DNA of 64,000 nt from Faecalibacterium sp. I3-3-33 (GCF_023347295.1 NZ_CP094469.1:1612001-1676000), one strand, 5' to 3'. Counted from the stretch's first letter, positions 52,613-62,294 are shown. Translations and numbers: made by a program. The notes: generated from the letters alone by a model not told the origin.

Positions 52613-53440
52613 TTACACGGATTTTTCAGCAGCACGCACCATGCGGTACAAAACCTCCACAGCAGCACCACCGGCGGCATCGGTCAGGGTGATCTGCTCG
52701 GCGGCAAGGCGCAGCTCTGCCGGGGCGTCGGCGGCCACTGCGCTGTGCTCTACGGTCTGCACCAGCTCCAGCATGGGCTGTCCGCCCGCCAGCGCAAGAA
52801 CCTGCTCTGCACCCACCTGCGCCATGGCGCAGACGGTGTCCAGCATTTCCCGGCCGGAGATGCGCTTCGGGGTGAGGACAAGGGTGTCCGGGGCGATACG
52901 CTCGCCCAGCAGGGCAACACGATCCCCGATGGCCTTTTCTGCCAGCGAGATCAGGGGCACAGACTTGCTGTCCTGATACAGCAGCACCCGCAGCACCTGC
53001 TCGGGGCGGATGTCGGCGGCGTTCGCCAGCAGATAGGGGGTCCACTCCTGCCGCAGATGGCGCTCCAGCGCATTGCTCATGCGCAGCACCCGGGTGGTGC
53101 CGTCCTGCATCTGCACGGCGACACCCACACCGGGGGTATCCGGCAGGCAGGCAAAAAGTTCCTGCTGCTGGGCAAAACTGCACAGGGGCACCCGGTTGCC
53201 GTCGGCATAGTGGTAGGCCATGGTGCCGCCGCACACCAGCGCAGGCGCAGCCAGACGCACGCTGCCCAGAATGGAGCGCACCGCGCGCGGAGAGCGCTGC
53301 GAAAAAACGGTAAGTCTGCCGCCACGGCTGCTGAACAATTGCAAAACATCCCGTACCACATGGGTCAGATTTCCATCCTCGCCCAGCAGCAGGTTATCCA
53401 GATCACAGAGCACCAGAGTGGATGCCAGAGAATCGTTCAT
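52613..53440 (-). CDS. HAD-superfamily (Cof-like) hydrolase, altered motif I
   Basis: 275 residues. LCDLDNLLL at 11-19 stands where Cof-type enzymes have DxDGT; both Asp are there but the Gly-Thr are replaced. A FSQRSPRAV box (motif II-like) and a late TPKRISGREMLD and ALAGGQPML region (motifs III/IV, weak) follow. The usual GDxxND metal motif is not clear, so activity may be reduced or altered. AGGAGG precedes the ATG at 53440. It overlaps rluD by 4 nt. Confidence 0.7.
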   Translation of the reverse strand: MNDSLASTLVLCDLDNLLLGEDGNLTHVVRDVLQLFSSRGGRLTVFSQRSPRAVRSILGSVRLAAPALVCGGTMAYHYADGNRVPLCSFAQQQELFACLPDTPGVGVAVQMQDGTTRVLRMSNALERHLRQEWTPYLLANAADIRPEQVLRVLLYQDSKSVPLISLAEKAIGDRVALLGERIAPDTLVLTPKRISGREMLDTVCAMAQVGAEQVLALAGGQPMLELVQTVEHSAVAADAPAELRLAAEQITLTDAAGGAAVEVLYRMVRAAEKSV

Positions 53441-54369
53441 GTGTTTTTCCTCCTGAGAGTTGCGAGAAAATGGGCAAAGTAGTCCGGCAGCTCGGAATCG
53501 AACCGCAGCTGCTCCCCGGTAATGGGGTGGATAAAGCCCAGCGTTTTGGCGTGCAGACACTGGCCGTGCAGGCTGGTGATGCAGTTGTGGGGGCCGTACA
53601 CCGGGTCCCCTGCTACCGGGTGGTGGATGGAGGCCATGTGTACGCGGATCTGATGGGTGCGGCCGGTTTTTAAGCGGCATTCCAGCAGGGTGAACTCGCC
53701 CAGCCGCTCCAGCACTTTGTAGCCGGTATAGGCGTATTTGGTGTGGGGCTCGGTGGCCAGGTAGACTGCCATTTTTTTGCGGTCGGTCTTGCTGCGACCA
53801 AGGTTTGCTTCCACAAAGCCCTCATCCTGTGCAAAGCCGCCATAGACCACCGTCTGGTAGGCGCGCTCTACGCTGTGCACCGCCATCTGCTGGGAAAGCC
53901 CGATGTGGGTGGCATCGTCTTTTGCCACCACAAGCAGGCCGCTGGTATCCTTATCAATGCGGTGGACGATGCCGGGGCGGATCTCACCGCCAATGCCGGA
54001 AAGGCTGCCCTTGCAGTGCCACAGCAGGGCGTTGACCAGCGTACCGTCCGGGTTGCCGGGTGCAGGATGCACTACCATGCCCTTGGGTTTGTTGACCACC
54101 AGCAGGTGGGCGTCCTCGTAGACGATGTCCAGCGGGATATCCTGCGGCACGGCCTCGATGGGCTTTGCGTCAGGGATCTCCAGCAGCACGGTGTCCCCTG
54201 CCTTGAGCTTCAGGCTTTTTGCAACAGTTTTGCCGTTGCACTGCACATGCCCCTCGGCCACCAGCGCCTGCAGCGCCGAGCGGGACAGGCCGGTGTCCTC
54301 GCCGCTGAGAAAGCGGTCGATGCGCTGCCCGGCAGTCTCCTGCTCTACGATAAATTCACGCTGTTCCAT
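53437..54369 (-). CDS. rluD: RluA-family pseudouridine synthase
   Basis: 310 residues. S4 RNA-binding domain at about 12-60 and the catalytic HRIDKDTSG with D139. PKGMVVHPAPGN and GRTHQIRVH complete the RluA/C/D signature. It modifies 23S rRNA; exact site not determinable. It follows lspA by 3 bp, a common Firmicutes pair. Confidence 0.93.
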   Translation of the reverse strand: MEQREFIVEQETAGQRIDRFLSGEDTGLSRSALQALVAEGHVQCNGKTVAKSLKLKAGDTVLLEIPDAKPIEAVPQDIPLDIVYEDAHLLVVNKPKGMVVHPAPGNPDGTLVNALLWHCKGSLSGIGGEIRPGIVHRIDKDTSGLLVVAKDDATHIGLSQQMAVHSVERAYQTVVYGGFAQDEGFVEANLGRSKTDRKKMAVYLATEPHTKYAYTGYKVLERLGEFTLLECRLKTGRTHQIRVHMASIHHPVAGDPVYGPHNCITSLHGQCLHAKTLGFIHPITGEQLRFDSELPDYFAHFLATLRRKNT

Positions 54370-54372
54370 GAT

Positions 54373-54852
54373 TTACTGCTCCTTGGCGGCATCATCGGCG
54401 TGGACTTCGTCCAGAAAAATCACCAGCACCCACAGCGCCACACCCACACAGACGCAGATATCTGCAAAATTGAACACGGCAAAGCGCATGAACAGCAGGT
54501 TGATGTAGTCCACTACCTCACCGTTGAGCACGCGGTCGATCAGGTTGCCGATGCCGCCGCCCAGCACCAGCACCAGCGCTGCCTGCTGCAAGCGCTTGCC
54601 GCGGCTGCGGAAAAACAGGCCGTAGGCCACCGCCAGCAGCGCTGCACTTGTGGCAATGATCAGGAACAGCTGCTTGCCGCTGAGCAGGCTGAAAGCCATG
54701 CCCTGATTGAGCACGAACCGCAGCTCCACTACATGGGGAATGAACGGCATCGCGCCTACCGGCTGCAAAGCCTGCACCGCCCAAAGCTTGATCAGCTGGT
54801 CAATACCGACCAGTGCCGCCACAGCCGCCAGATTGAAGAGTACAAATGCCAT
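54373..54852 (-). CDS. lspA: Lipoprotein signal peptidase (SPase II)
   Basis: 159 residues with four membrane helices. Catalytic aspartates lie in GGGIGNLIDRVLNGEVVDYI and FNFADICV; the RFVLNQGMAFSLL motif is the conserved N-x-G-x-A-F region. Cleaves lipoprotein signal peptides ahead of the acylated Cys. Confidence 0.95.
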   Translation of the reverse strand: MAFVLFNLAAVAALVGIDQLIKLWAVQALQPVGAMPFIPHVVELRFVLNQGMAFSLLSGKQLFLIIATSAALLAVAYGLFFRSRGKRLQQAALVLVLGGGIGNLIDRVLNGEVVDYINLLFMRFAVFNFADICVCVGVALWVLVIFLDEVHADDAAKEQ

Positions 54853-54872
54853 TAGCTACCTCGTTTCTGTTA

Positions 54873-54905
54873 TAAAAAACGGCGCTCCCCGGTCAAGGGA
54901 GCGCC
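54873..54905 (-). terminator. ileS terminator
   Basis: GGCGCTCCC / GGGAGCGCC with a 7-nt loop, then GTTTTTTATAAC on the minus strand. Confidence 0.85.
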
Positions 54906-54943
54906 GCCCTTTTACAAAACAGATTTGTATTTATGCGGGACGC

Positions 54944-57739
54944 TTATGCTTCCACAACGCTGGCGCAGCGTGCGCACAGGGTGGGGTGTGCGGGGTGGCT
55001 GCCGATGGAGGCAGAGTACTTCCAGCAGCGCTCGCACTTGTCGCCGGTTGCGTGTGCAGCTGCAACGCCCAGCCCCTCGACAGCGCTGGCAGCGCCGCCC
55101 TCACCCTTGACCAGCTCCACATGGGAGACGATCATCAGGTCGGCCAGCTCGTCCATGGGGATGCTGTTCAGCAGGTCATAGACGGCATCGTTGCAGTACA
55201 GAGTGACGGAAGCTTCCAGAGAAGCACCGATCAGCTTTTCAGCACGGGCCTGCTCCAGCACCTTCTTGACCTCGTCGCGCACGGCGATGAGCTGTGCCCA
55301 CCTTGCCTTGAAGGCATCGTCGGCGGCGTACTGGCCAGCCTTGGGCATCTGCTCGAACACCACATACTTGTTCATACCCTCGGTCTTGGGCATGAAGTCC
55401 CAGATCTCCTGACTGGTGAAGCACAGGATGGGGGCAATGATCTTGTCCAGAGCGACAAGGATCTTGTACATGGTGGTCTGGGCGGCCTTGCGGGCTGCGC
55501 CATTGGTGCAGTACAGGCGATCCTTGGTGACGTCCAGATAGAAGTTGGACATGGCCACCACGCAGAAGTTGTACACGGCGTGGTAGACCTTGTTAAAGTC
55601 GTACACAGCGTAGCCTGCGTTGGTGTTGACGATCAGGTCATCCAGCGCAGCCAGTGCCCAGCGGTCGATATCCTGCAGCTGGTCGTCTGCCGCACAATCG
55701 GTGTTGGGGTCAAAGCCGTCCAGATTGCCCAGAATGAAGCGGGCGGTGTTGCGGATCTTGCGGTAAGCCTCGCTGAGCTGCTTAAAGATGTTCTTACCGG
55801 CGCGCACGTCCACGGTGTAGTCGGAAGAAGCCACCCACAGACGGATGATATCAGCGCCGTAGTCCTTGATGATCTCGCTGGGCTCCACGCCGTTGCCGGC
55901 GCTCTTATGCATCTGCTTGCCCTGCTCGTCCACCACCCAGCCGTGGCACAGCACGGACTTATAGGGTGCGCAGCCCTTGCTTGCAACGCTGGTCAGCAGG
56001 CTGGACTGGAACCAGCCGCGGAACTGGTCGCCGCCTTCCATATACATATCGGCGGGGAAACGCAGCTCGGGACGCTCGTCCAGCACGGCAGCGTGGGTGG
56101 AGCCGGAGTCGAACCAGACGTCCATGATGTCGGTGTCCTTCTCCCACTCGGAAGCGCCGCACTTTTCGCACACTTCGCCTGCGGGGATGATCTGCTCGGC
56201 ATCGTACTTATACCATGCGTCAGAGCCTTCCTTGCGGAACAGAGCGCTGACAGCCTTGATGGTTGCATCGGTGATGTGGTAGGTACCGCACTTCTTGCAG
56301 TAGAAGGCGGGGATGGGCACGCCCCAAGTGCGCTGGCGGCTGATGCACCAGTCGTTGCGGTCGCGCACCATGCCGGTCATGCGGTCATGACCCCAATCCG
56401 GCATCCATGTGACGGTATCAATGGCCTTGTACACGTCCTCGCGGAACTTGGCAATGGAGCAGAACCACTGCTCGGTAGCACGGAAGATGATGGGGTTGTG
56501 GCAGCGCCAGCAGTGGGGGTACTGGTGCTTGATGTGCACCTGACCCATCACAGCGCCGGAGGCAGTCAGGTCGGCCAGAATGGTCTTGTTGGCTGCCCAC
56601 ACGCGCTGACCAGCGTACTTACCGGCCAACTCGGTCAGGTAACCGCCGTCATCCACGGGCACGGTGATGGGCACCTGCGGATACTTCTGGCAGACGTTGA
56701 AGTCGTCCACGCCGTGGCCGCCTGCGGTATGAACGCAGCCGGAACCACTTTCCAGCGTGACGTGGTCACCCAGAATGACCCAGCCCTCCTTGGGCAGATA
56801 GACGTGGTTATAGCGCATCAGCTCGAACTCAGCGCCGGAAACGGGCTCGCCCACGATCTCGTAGTTCTCGATATGGCAGGCGTCCATGACGCTCTTGACC
56901 AGCTCGGTAGCCATGATGTGGTACTCCTCGCCGATCTTGACGAAGGAATACTCGAACTGACCGTTCAGGCAGATGGCCTCGTTGGCGGGCAGGGTCCAAG
57001 TGGTGGTGGTCCAGATGACGAAGTAGGTCTTATCCATGGGGATGCCGTACTTTGCCAGCACACCGTTGGGATCCTGCGAGACGTGGAAGCGCACAAAGAT
57101 GGAATCGCAGTCGTCCTCGCCGTACTCGATCTCGGCCTCAGCCAGTGCAGTGCGGCAGTCCGGGCACCAGTACACGGGCTTCAGGCCCTTGTAGATGTAG
57201 CCCTTCTTGGCCATCTCGCCGAAAATCTCGATCTGGCGTGCCTCAAACTCCGGCTTCAGGGTCAGGTAGGGGTGCTCGAAGTCACCGATGACGCCCAGAC
57301 GCTTGAACTGGTCGCTCATGATGTCGATATGCTCGGTGGCAAACTTTTCACAGATCTGGCGCAGCTCCAGCTTGGAGATGTCCTTCTTCTTGTCGCCGAC
57401 GGAGGACAGAGCCTTCAGCTCAATGGGCAGGCCGTGGGTATCAAAGCCGGGCACATAGGGAGCCTGATAGCCCTCCATGTTCTTTTCGCGGATGATGATA
57501 TCCTTGATGATCTTGTTCAGGGCGGTGCCCATGTGGATGTTGCCGTTTGCATACGGAGGGCCGTCGTGCAGAATGAACTGGGGCTTGCCCTCGTTGTGCT
57601 TCATGAGCTGATTGTACAGGTCGTTGTCGTCCCAATCCTTGAGCATGACCGGTTCCTTTTTGGGCAGACCGGCGCGCATCTCAAACAGGGTCTTGGGCAG
57701 ATTCAACGTGCTGTCGTACTGCGATTTGTTCTTAGCCAA
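54944..57739 (-). CDS. ileS: Isoleucyl-tRNA synthetase
   Basis: 931 residues. HIGH box is PPYANGNIHMGTALNK near 57-72; the KMSKS box reads GKQMHKSAGNG with Gln and His in place of Lys and Ser. A CP1 editing domain lies between (TTTTWTLPANEAICLN) and a C-terminal zinc finger (CERCWKY...CARC) identifies the bacterial type. It is the last gene of the sepF-ylmH-divIVA transcript. No T-box is present in the 36-bp gap upstream of it. Confidence 0.95.
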   Translation of the reverse strand: MAKNKSQYDSTLNLPKTLFEMRAGLPKKEPVMLKDWDDNDLYNQLMKHNEGKPQFILHDGPPYANGNIHMGTALNKIIKDIIIREKNMEGYQAPYVPGFDTHGLPIELKALSSVGDKKKDISKLELRQICEKFATEHIDIMSDQFKRLGVIGDFEHPYLTLKPEFEARQIEIFGEMAKKGYIYKGLKPVYWCPDCRTALAEAEIEYGEDDCDSIFVRFHVSQDPNGVLAKYGIPMDKTYFVIWTTTTWTLPANEAICLNGQFEYSFVKIGEEYHIMATELVKSVMDACHIENYEIVGEPVSGAEFELMRYNHVYLPKEGWVILGDHVTLESGSGCVHTAGGHGVDDFNVCQKYPQVPITVPVDDGGYLTELAGKYAGQRVWAANKTILADLTASGAVMGQVHIKHQYPHCWRCHNPIIFRATEQWFCSIAKFREDVYKAIDTVTWMPDWGHDRMTGMVRDRNDWCISRQRTWGVPIPAFYCKKCGTYHITDATIKAVSALFRKEGSDAWYKYDAEQIIPAGEVCEKCGASEWEKDTDIMDVWFDSGSTHAAVLDERPELRFPADMYMEGGDQFRGWFQSSLLTSVASKGCAPYKSVLCHGWVVDEQGKQMHKSAGNGVEPSEIIKDYGADIIRLWVASSDYTVDVRAGKNIFKQLSEAYRKIRNTARFILGNLDGFDPNTDCAADDQLQDIDRWALAALDDLIVNTNAGYAVYDFNKVYHAVYNFCVVAMSNFYLDVTKDRLYCTNGAARKAAQTTMYKILVALDKIIAPILCFTSQEIWDFMPKTEGMNKYVVFEQMPKAGQYAADDAFKARWAQLIAVRDEVKKVLEQARAEKLIGASLEASVTLYCNDAVYDLLNSIPMDELADLMIVSHVELVKGEGGAASAVEGLGVAAAHATGDKCERCWKYSASIGSHPAHPTLCARCASVVEA

Positions 57740-57775
57740 TGGTTTACACTCTCCTCTATTTTTGCGTTGGGTGCC

Positions 57776-58624
57776 TTACTCGCTGAACTTGACGCCCTGA
57801 AAAGCGTCGTAGTCCGGTTCGTCCGGCTTCATATCAGCAGGAGGCGGGTCCAGCTTGAGCTGGCTTTCGTCCTTTGCCCAGAAATCCTCGCTGCTGTCAG
57901 CCGCCTTGTCGTCATCGGCAGGGGCGGCAGGTTCGGTGGTTTCGGTGGGTTCTGCAGCCTTAGCGGCAGGCTGCTCGGCCGGGGCTGCTGCATCGGCTGC
58001 GGGGGCAGTCTCGGGCTGTGCAGCGGGCTGCTCTGCGGCAGCTTCCTGCGCAGGCTCTGCGTCCTGTGCGGGGGCGTCCTTTTCAGCGTCCTTGGTTTCC
58101 TTCTGGAACTCCGGCAGACGGCTCAAAGACTCCACATGGCTGCGGTACAAATTGAGCACATCTGCCTTGAAGCGGGTGACCTCCAGACGGACGCGGTCGT
58201 ACTCCCGCTCCTCAGCCAGACGCTTCTCGTTGGCCTCGTTCTCGATCTCGTCTGCGCGGTCGCTTGCCTTTTGCAGCAGCTCGTTGGCGTCGCGGATGAT
58301 ATCATCGCCCCGCAGGTTTGCGCGGTGAATGATCTCCTCAGCCTTCTGGTTTGCTTCGCGGATCACGTTTTCGCCCATGCGCTGAGCATTGATCAGCGCG
58401 CTCTTGAGCATATCGCCGTCAGCCTCAAAGCTTTGCAGCTCGCCCTTGAGCTTCTGGTTCTCTGCGGTCAGATCAGCGATCTGCTTGCGCAGCTGCTCTG
58501 CCTGCGCATCGTTCTGCTGCAGCTGCTCCTCGACCTTGTCCAGAAAACGGTCCACGTCCTCTGTACGGTAGCCGCGGAGGTTTTTTTCAAATTGTACAGA
58601 GCGGACATCCTGCGGAGTCAGCAT
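57776..58624 (-). CDS. divIVA: DivIVA-family division/polarity protein
   Basis: 282 residues. MLTPQDVRSVQFEKNLRGYRTEDVDRFLD is the curved-membrane-binding N-domain of DivIVA. A coiled coil runs from about 30 to 165. The rest is a 120-residue Ala/Pro/Glu-rich tail. It marks septa and poles and recruits Min or other proteins. GGAGG suits the ATG at 58624 rather than the one at 58630. Confidence 0.92.
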   Translation of the reverse strand: MLTPQDVRSVQFEKNLRGYRTEDVDRFLDKVEEQLQQNDAQAEQLRKQIADLTAENQKLKGELQSFEADGDMLKSALINAQRMGENVIREANQKAEEIIHRANLRGDDIIRDANELLQKASDRADEIENEANEKRLAEEREYDRVRLEVTRFKADVLNLYRSHVESLSRLPEFQKETKDAEKDAPAQDAEPAQEAAAEQPAAQPETAPAADAAAPAEQPAAKAAEPTETTEPAAPADDDKAADSSEDFWAKDESQLKLDPPPADMKPDEPDYDAFQGVKFSE

Positions 58625-58645
58625 AGTCATTTCCTCCCATAGCTT

Positions 58646-59464
58646 TTAATATTGAAAGAACTCAATGATCGAACGATCTTTTTTACTTTTTCCGGGCAAT
58701 GCAGTCAGCCGGAAGCGGCCCTTGCCGCGCACGGTGAACACATCCTGCTCGTATACGGGGGCGTGGGGTTTTTCTACCGGCAGATGGTTGATCTCTACCC
58801 TGCCCGCCTCGATCAGCTCCGCAGCGGTGCCGCGGCTGACGTGCAACATGGCAGAAAGCACCGCATCCAGCCGCAGGGAGGACACGGTGGCGGTGAGCAG
58901 CTGCCGCTCCGGTGCGGGAAAGGCCGGGATCTCTTCCGGTTCCAGCAGACGGGTGGACACCTCGGTGCGCCCCGCCTGACACAGCTCCCGGCAGATGAGC
59001 TTTGCCGCCGGTTCCAGCGCGAACACATAGGCTGTGCCCGGCGCATCGGCAGGCAGCAGGATATCGCCCAGTGCCTCGCGTTTGAGGGCAAGCCCCATCA
59101 GACTGCCCAGATAGTCTTTGTGCGCCGGAAGCGCCGCACCGGGCAGTGCCCGGCATTGCAACTGTACGCAGCGCACCGGACACTCGCCGTAGCTGTACTC
59201 CGGCTCCAGACAGAGCACCCGGCGCTCGGCCTCGGGCCAGCCGCCGTCAAAACGCCAGCCGTCCCGCACACCGGCGCGCCCCAGTGCCGCCCGGGCAAGA
59301 TCCTGCTCGCGGTCACTGAGAAATGCAGAGTACCGGGCTATGCCGCGGGAAAAAGCCGCATCGGCAAGATCCTCGATATGCCGCATGAGATAGCGTTCCT
59401 CATCGTTGCGGGCGGGCACAAAGCCCCGCACTGCACCGGCTGCCGGATCAATAGAATGCGCCAT
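58646..59464 (-). CDS. ylmH: YlmH, S4-domain RNA-binding protein
   Basis: 272 residues. The N-terminal domain (NDEERYLMRHIEDLADAAFSRGI) and C-terminal S4 domain (SLRLDAVLSAMLHVSRGTAAELIEAGRVEINHLPVEKP) match YlmH. It can rescue stalled ribosomes in Bacillus and lies in the ylm division cluster. It overlaps sepF by 17 nt with GGAGAACA before the ATG. Confidence 0.88.
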   Translation of the reverse strand: MAHSIDPAAGAVRGFVPARNDEERYLMRHIEDLADAAFSRGIARYSAFLSDREQDLARAALGRAGVRDGWRFDGGWPEAERRVLCLEPEYSYGECPVRCVQLQCRALPGAALPAHKDYLGSLMGLALKREALGDILLPADAPGTAYVFALEPAAKLICRELCQAGRTEVSTRLLEPEEIPAFPAPERQLLTATVSSLRLDAVLSAMLHVSRGTAAELIEAGRVEINHLPVEKPHAPVYEQDVFTVRGKGRFRLTALPGKSKKDRSIIEFFQY

Positions 59465-59915
59465 TGTTCTCCAGCTCGTCCAGCAGATCGCCCATGATAT
59501 CCACGTTGTACGGGGTAATGATAAAGGTGCTGTTGGCTACGCGCTTGATCTGGCCGTTGTTGGCATAAGCCACGCCGGACAAAAAGTCTACCAGACGGCG
59601 GGAGACCTCCTTATTGGTGGACTCCAGATTCAGCACCACGGTACGCTTGTTGTTCAGATGGTCGGCAATGGTGCTGGCATCCTCAAACCGCTCGGGCTTG
59701 ACAAGAACCACCTTGAGCTGGGTGGTGGCATGGATGTTGACCACCTTGTTCTTCTTGCTGGTGCCCTCGGCAGGCTCTTCGGTCTCTTCGTCCATCCCGA
59801 TGCCGACGCCGCTGTTGTTATTGTTCACCATCTGGGGGCCGTCATCGATGTACTGGTCCTCGTACTCGTCCCCTTCGCCCATCAGGCCCTTCTTAATGCT
59901 ATCCAGCAAAGACAT
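59448..59915 (-). CDS. sepF: SepF cell-division protein
   Basis: 155 residues. MSLLDSIKKGLMG is the membrane-binding amphipathic helix; the linker is acidic and Asn-rich. The C-terminal SepF fold is VNIHATTQLKVVLVKPERFEDASTIADHL... with RVANSTFIITPYNVDI. It anchors FtsZ to the membrane in Gram-positives lacking FtsA or alongside it. First gene of its operon, from the promoter at 59993-60021. Confidence 0.95.
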   Translation of the reverse strand: MSLLDSIKKGLMGEGDEYEDQYIDDGPQMVNNNNSGVGIGMDEETEEPAEGTSKKNKVVNIHATTQLKVVLVKPERFEDASTIADHLNNKRTVVLNLESTNKEVSRRLVDFLSGVAYANNGQIKRVANSTFIITPYNVDIMGDLLDELENNGAFY

Positions 59916-59992
59916 AATTATCTGCTCCTTTCATTCGGGCAGCGCCCGGCTGCCTGGCGTTCTTTGCAAAAAGAATGCAAATAGCTTTTACT

Positions 59993-60021
59993 ATTATCTG
60001 ATTTTTTGCAGCAGATGTCAA
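59993..60021 (-). promoter_or_regulatory. Promoter of sepF-ylmH-divIVA-ileS
   Basis: Perfect TTGACA (60016-60021), 17 bp, GATAAT (59993-59998) on the minus strand. It starts just after the stop of the HlyD-like gene. Confidence 0.8.
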
Positions 60022-60024
60022 TAA

Positions 60025-61338
60025 CTACAAAAGTTTTCCGTCATATAAATTTTGTCCCGAGACGATTATTTCGTCATAAAGCCTTACCTGACTGACAGAA
60101 CCGTCTGTTCCCTTGGGCAAAACAAGGATGTAATCCCCTTCTGTGACCAGCGGATGGTCGGCATCCACGGGGTCGATCTTGCAGAAGCGGGCGATGTTGC
60201 CGTACTTGACGTACACGCCGGGGATATAGTTTTCGCCCTGCGTCTCGGCCTCGGTGCCGTCCTCTTTCAGGTAGTGTACCGCTGCGGCAGGCACCCGCAG
60301 ACCGGTGCTCTCGCTGGTGCTGATACGGGCGCGGGCGTGGTTGAGGCACAGCACATCGCCGTTGATGGAGTTGCAGCGCAGCACAAAGCGGGCAATATCC
60401 TTTTCTGCATCAATGGTCACCTCGGTGACGGTGGCACGCAAGGCGGCATCGCTCTGGCCGGGAAAGCTGATCTCCACCGCCGTGCGCAGGGGCTTGCCGT
60501 CCGCGCCCAGCAGCTTTTCGGCTTGCTTTGCCGAGCACACCCCGGCATACTGCCAGCTGAACCCAGCTACCAGCTTGCCTACACAGCCGTCCAGCGGCAT
60601 CTCGGGGCCAGAGTCCAGATAGGCTTTAAGCTGCTCCGGGCTCTGCGCCAGAATGTCCGCAGCACCGGCGTTCAGCCGTCCGCTGCTGGCAGCCCGGACA
60701 AAGTAGCCGGTGGTAGGGGCGGTGATCTGAGTGGGGTTGCCCAGCTGGGCCTGCACGGTCTGTGCCTGCTGGGCAAGCAGCGCGATCTGATCCGCAAAGC
60801 CTGCGGTATCGCCGGTGGTGATCCACAGCTTGTTCTGTGCCAACAAATAGGTATCGGCACTGCTGTCCACATCGCTGTAACGGGCAGTATCCAGCGCATC
60901 CAGCAGGTCGTACAGTGCACCGGAGCGCTCCTTGAGCAGGCCGTCCAGCTGGGTGGCTGCGGTGTTCTGAGAGCGCTGCAACAGATCGATCTGGCTGGTG
61001 AGCTGGGTCAGCTGCTGGCGCAGCACCGCCTGATTTGCATCGGTATACAGCTCCGCAACGGCAGTGCCCGCCGACACCCGCTCGCCGTCTGAGACAAGGT
61101 AGCCCAGATTGCCGCTGCCGGAAATGCAGGTCTCGTCAAACAGCAGCGCACCGTCCGCTTCAATGGTATCAGAGATGGTGATGGGCAGCGCCGTTTCGTA
61201 GACGTTCTGGGGGAAAAGGATGTGCGCCGCCTGCCAGCAGACATACGCTGCCGCCACCAGCAAAAAGGCGGCCAGCACGACCGCCAGCGTGGTAAGCGCA
61301 GACAGCTTGCGGCGCGGTTCCTGAGGGGTTTCCGGCAT
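60025..61338 (-). CDS. HlyD/membrane-fusion-like protein upstream of sepF
   Basis: 437 residues. One N-terminal membrane helix (about 15-38). A biotinyl-lipoyl-like strand pair is interrupted by a coiled-coil hairpin (AVLRQQLTQLTSQIDLLQRSQNTAATQL), and beta-rich domains follow. Such proteins occur next to sepF in Clostridia; no transporter partner is present here, so export function is uncertain. AAAGGA is 8 nt before the ATG at 61338. It begins 5 bp after miaA ends. Confidence 0.75.
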   Translation of the reverse strand: MPETPQEPRRKLSALTTLAVVLAAFLLVAAAYVCWQAAHILFPQNVYETALPITISDTIEADGALLFDETCISGSGNLGYLVSDGERVSAGTAVAELYTDANQAVLRQQLTQLTSQIDLLQRSQNTAATQLDGLLKERSGALYDLLDALDTARYSDVDSSADTYLLAQNKLWITTGDTAGFADQIALLAQQAQTVQAQLGNPTQITAPTTGYFVRAASSGRLNAGAADILAQSPEQLKAYLDSGPEMPLDGCVGKLVAGFSWQYAGVCSAKQAEKLLGADGKPLRTAVEISFPGQSDAALRATVTEVTIDAEKDIARFVLRCNSINGDVLCLNHARARISTSESTGLRVPAAAVHYLKEDGTEAETQGENYIPGVYVKYGNIARFCKIDPVDADHPLVTEGDYILVLPKGTDGSVSQVRLYDEIIVSGQNLYDGKLL

Positions 61339-61343
61339 AAGGA

Positions 61344-62294
61344 TCATCCTTTCGATAAAAAGTCTTGGGTCAGACGCAGGGCGGTCTGCCGCACGTCTGC
61401 TGCCCCGGCATCCAGCCATGTGACCCCGTCCATGTGGCGGAACCATGTCAACTGGCGCTTGGCGTAGTTGCGGGAAGCCTGTTTGAGTTTTTCAGTACAG
61501 GCATCCAGCGAGGCGGTCTGTTCGAAATACGGAAAAAATTCTTTATAGCCGATGGCCTGTGCAGCGGTGCGGAAGGTTTCGCGGTTGCGCCAGACGTATT
61601 CTGCTTCGGCTAAAAGCCCGGCCTCCAGCATTTTGTCCACCCGCAGGTCAATGCGGCGGTACAGCGCTGCGCGGTCCGGGAAATCCAGCCCCAGCACAAG
61701 GCTGCGGTAGGGACGCTCCGGCGGCAGCGAATCGGCTTTTTGTTCGCTGAGACGCTTGCCGGTAGCGTGGTAATGCTCCAGCGCCCGCAGCACCCGCACC
61801 TTATTATTGGGGTGGATGGCAGCGGCGGCTTCCGGGTCCACGGCTTGCAGTTTTGCGTACATGGCTTCCGGGCCGATGGCTTCCAGTTCAGCGGTCAGCT
61901 GCTCGCGCAGACCGTCCGGGGCTTTTTCGGCGGTGAAGCGCACACCATATAAAAGGCTCTGCACATACAGGCCGGTACCGCCCACCAGCAACGGCAGATG
62001 CCCCCGGGCGGTGATATCGTGAATATACTCCCCTGCCAGCGCGGTAAAATCTGCCACGCTGAAGGTTTTTTCCGGGGTGAGAATGTCCACGCCGTGGTGT
62101 GGGATGCCGCAGGTCTCCTGCGGGGTGACTTTGGCGGTGCCCACATCCAGACCTTTATAGATCTGCATGGAGTCGGCGCTGATGACCTCGCCGGAGAACT
62201 GCTGCGCCAGCGCAACGCCCAGCGCGGTCTTGCCGGTGGCGGTGGGGCCTACCACAGCTACCACGGCAGCTTTTGCATTACACGATGCGTCCAA
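61344..62294 (-). CDS. miaA: tRNA dimethylallyltransferase
   Basis: About 316 residues. Adds a dimethylallyl group to A37 of tRNAs reading UNN codons. P-loop GPTATGKT, SADSMQIYKGLDVGTAK and LVGGTGLYVQSLLYG are diagnostic. The ATG inside the mutL stop (TAATG) is out of frame. In-frame choices are TTG at 62294, 13 nt after AAAGGAG, and GTG at 62264; neither is ideal. I use 62294. Confidence 0.9.
   Translation of the reverse strand: MDASCNAKAAVVAVVGPTATGKTALGVALAQQFSGEVISADSMQIYKGLDVGTAKVTPQETCGIPHHGVDILTPEKTFSVADFTALAGEYIHDITARGHLPLLVGGTGLYVQSLLYGVRFTAEKAPDGLREQLTAELEAIGPEAMYAKLQAVDPEAAAAIHPNNKVRVLRALEHYHATGKRLSEQKADSLPPERPYRSLVLGLDFPDRAALYRRIDLRVDKMLEAGLLAEAEYVWRNRETFRTAAQAIGYKEFFPYFEQTASLDACTEKLKQASRNYAKRQLTWFRHMDGVTWLDAGAADVRQTALRLTQDFLSKG

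Noticed and set aside
57740..57775. T-box leader of ileS
   Set aside because: The gap to divIVA is 36 bp and contains only the ribosome site.
54707..58642. A 1311-codon plus-strand open frame
   Set aside because: It is the mirror of ileS and divIVA, with a hydrophobic, repetitive composition and no motif.
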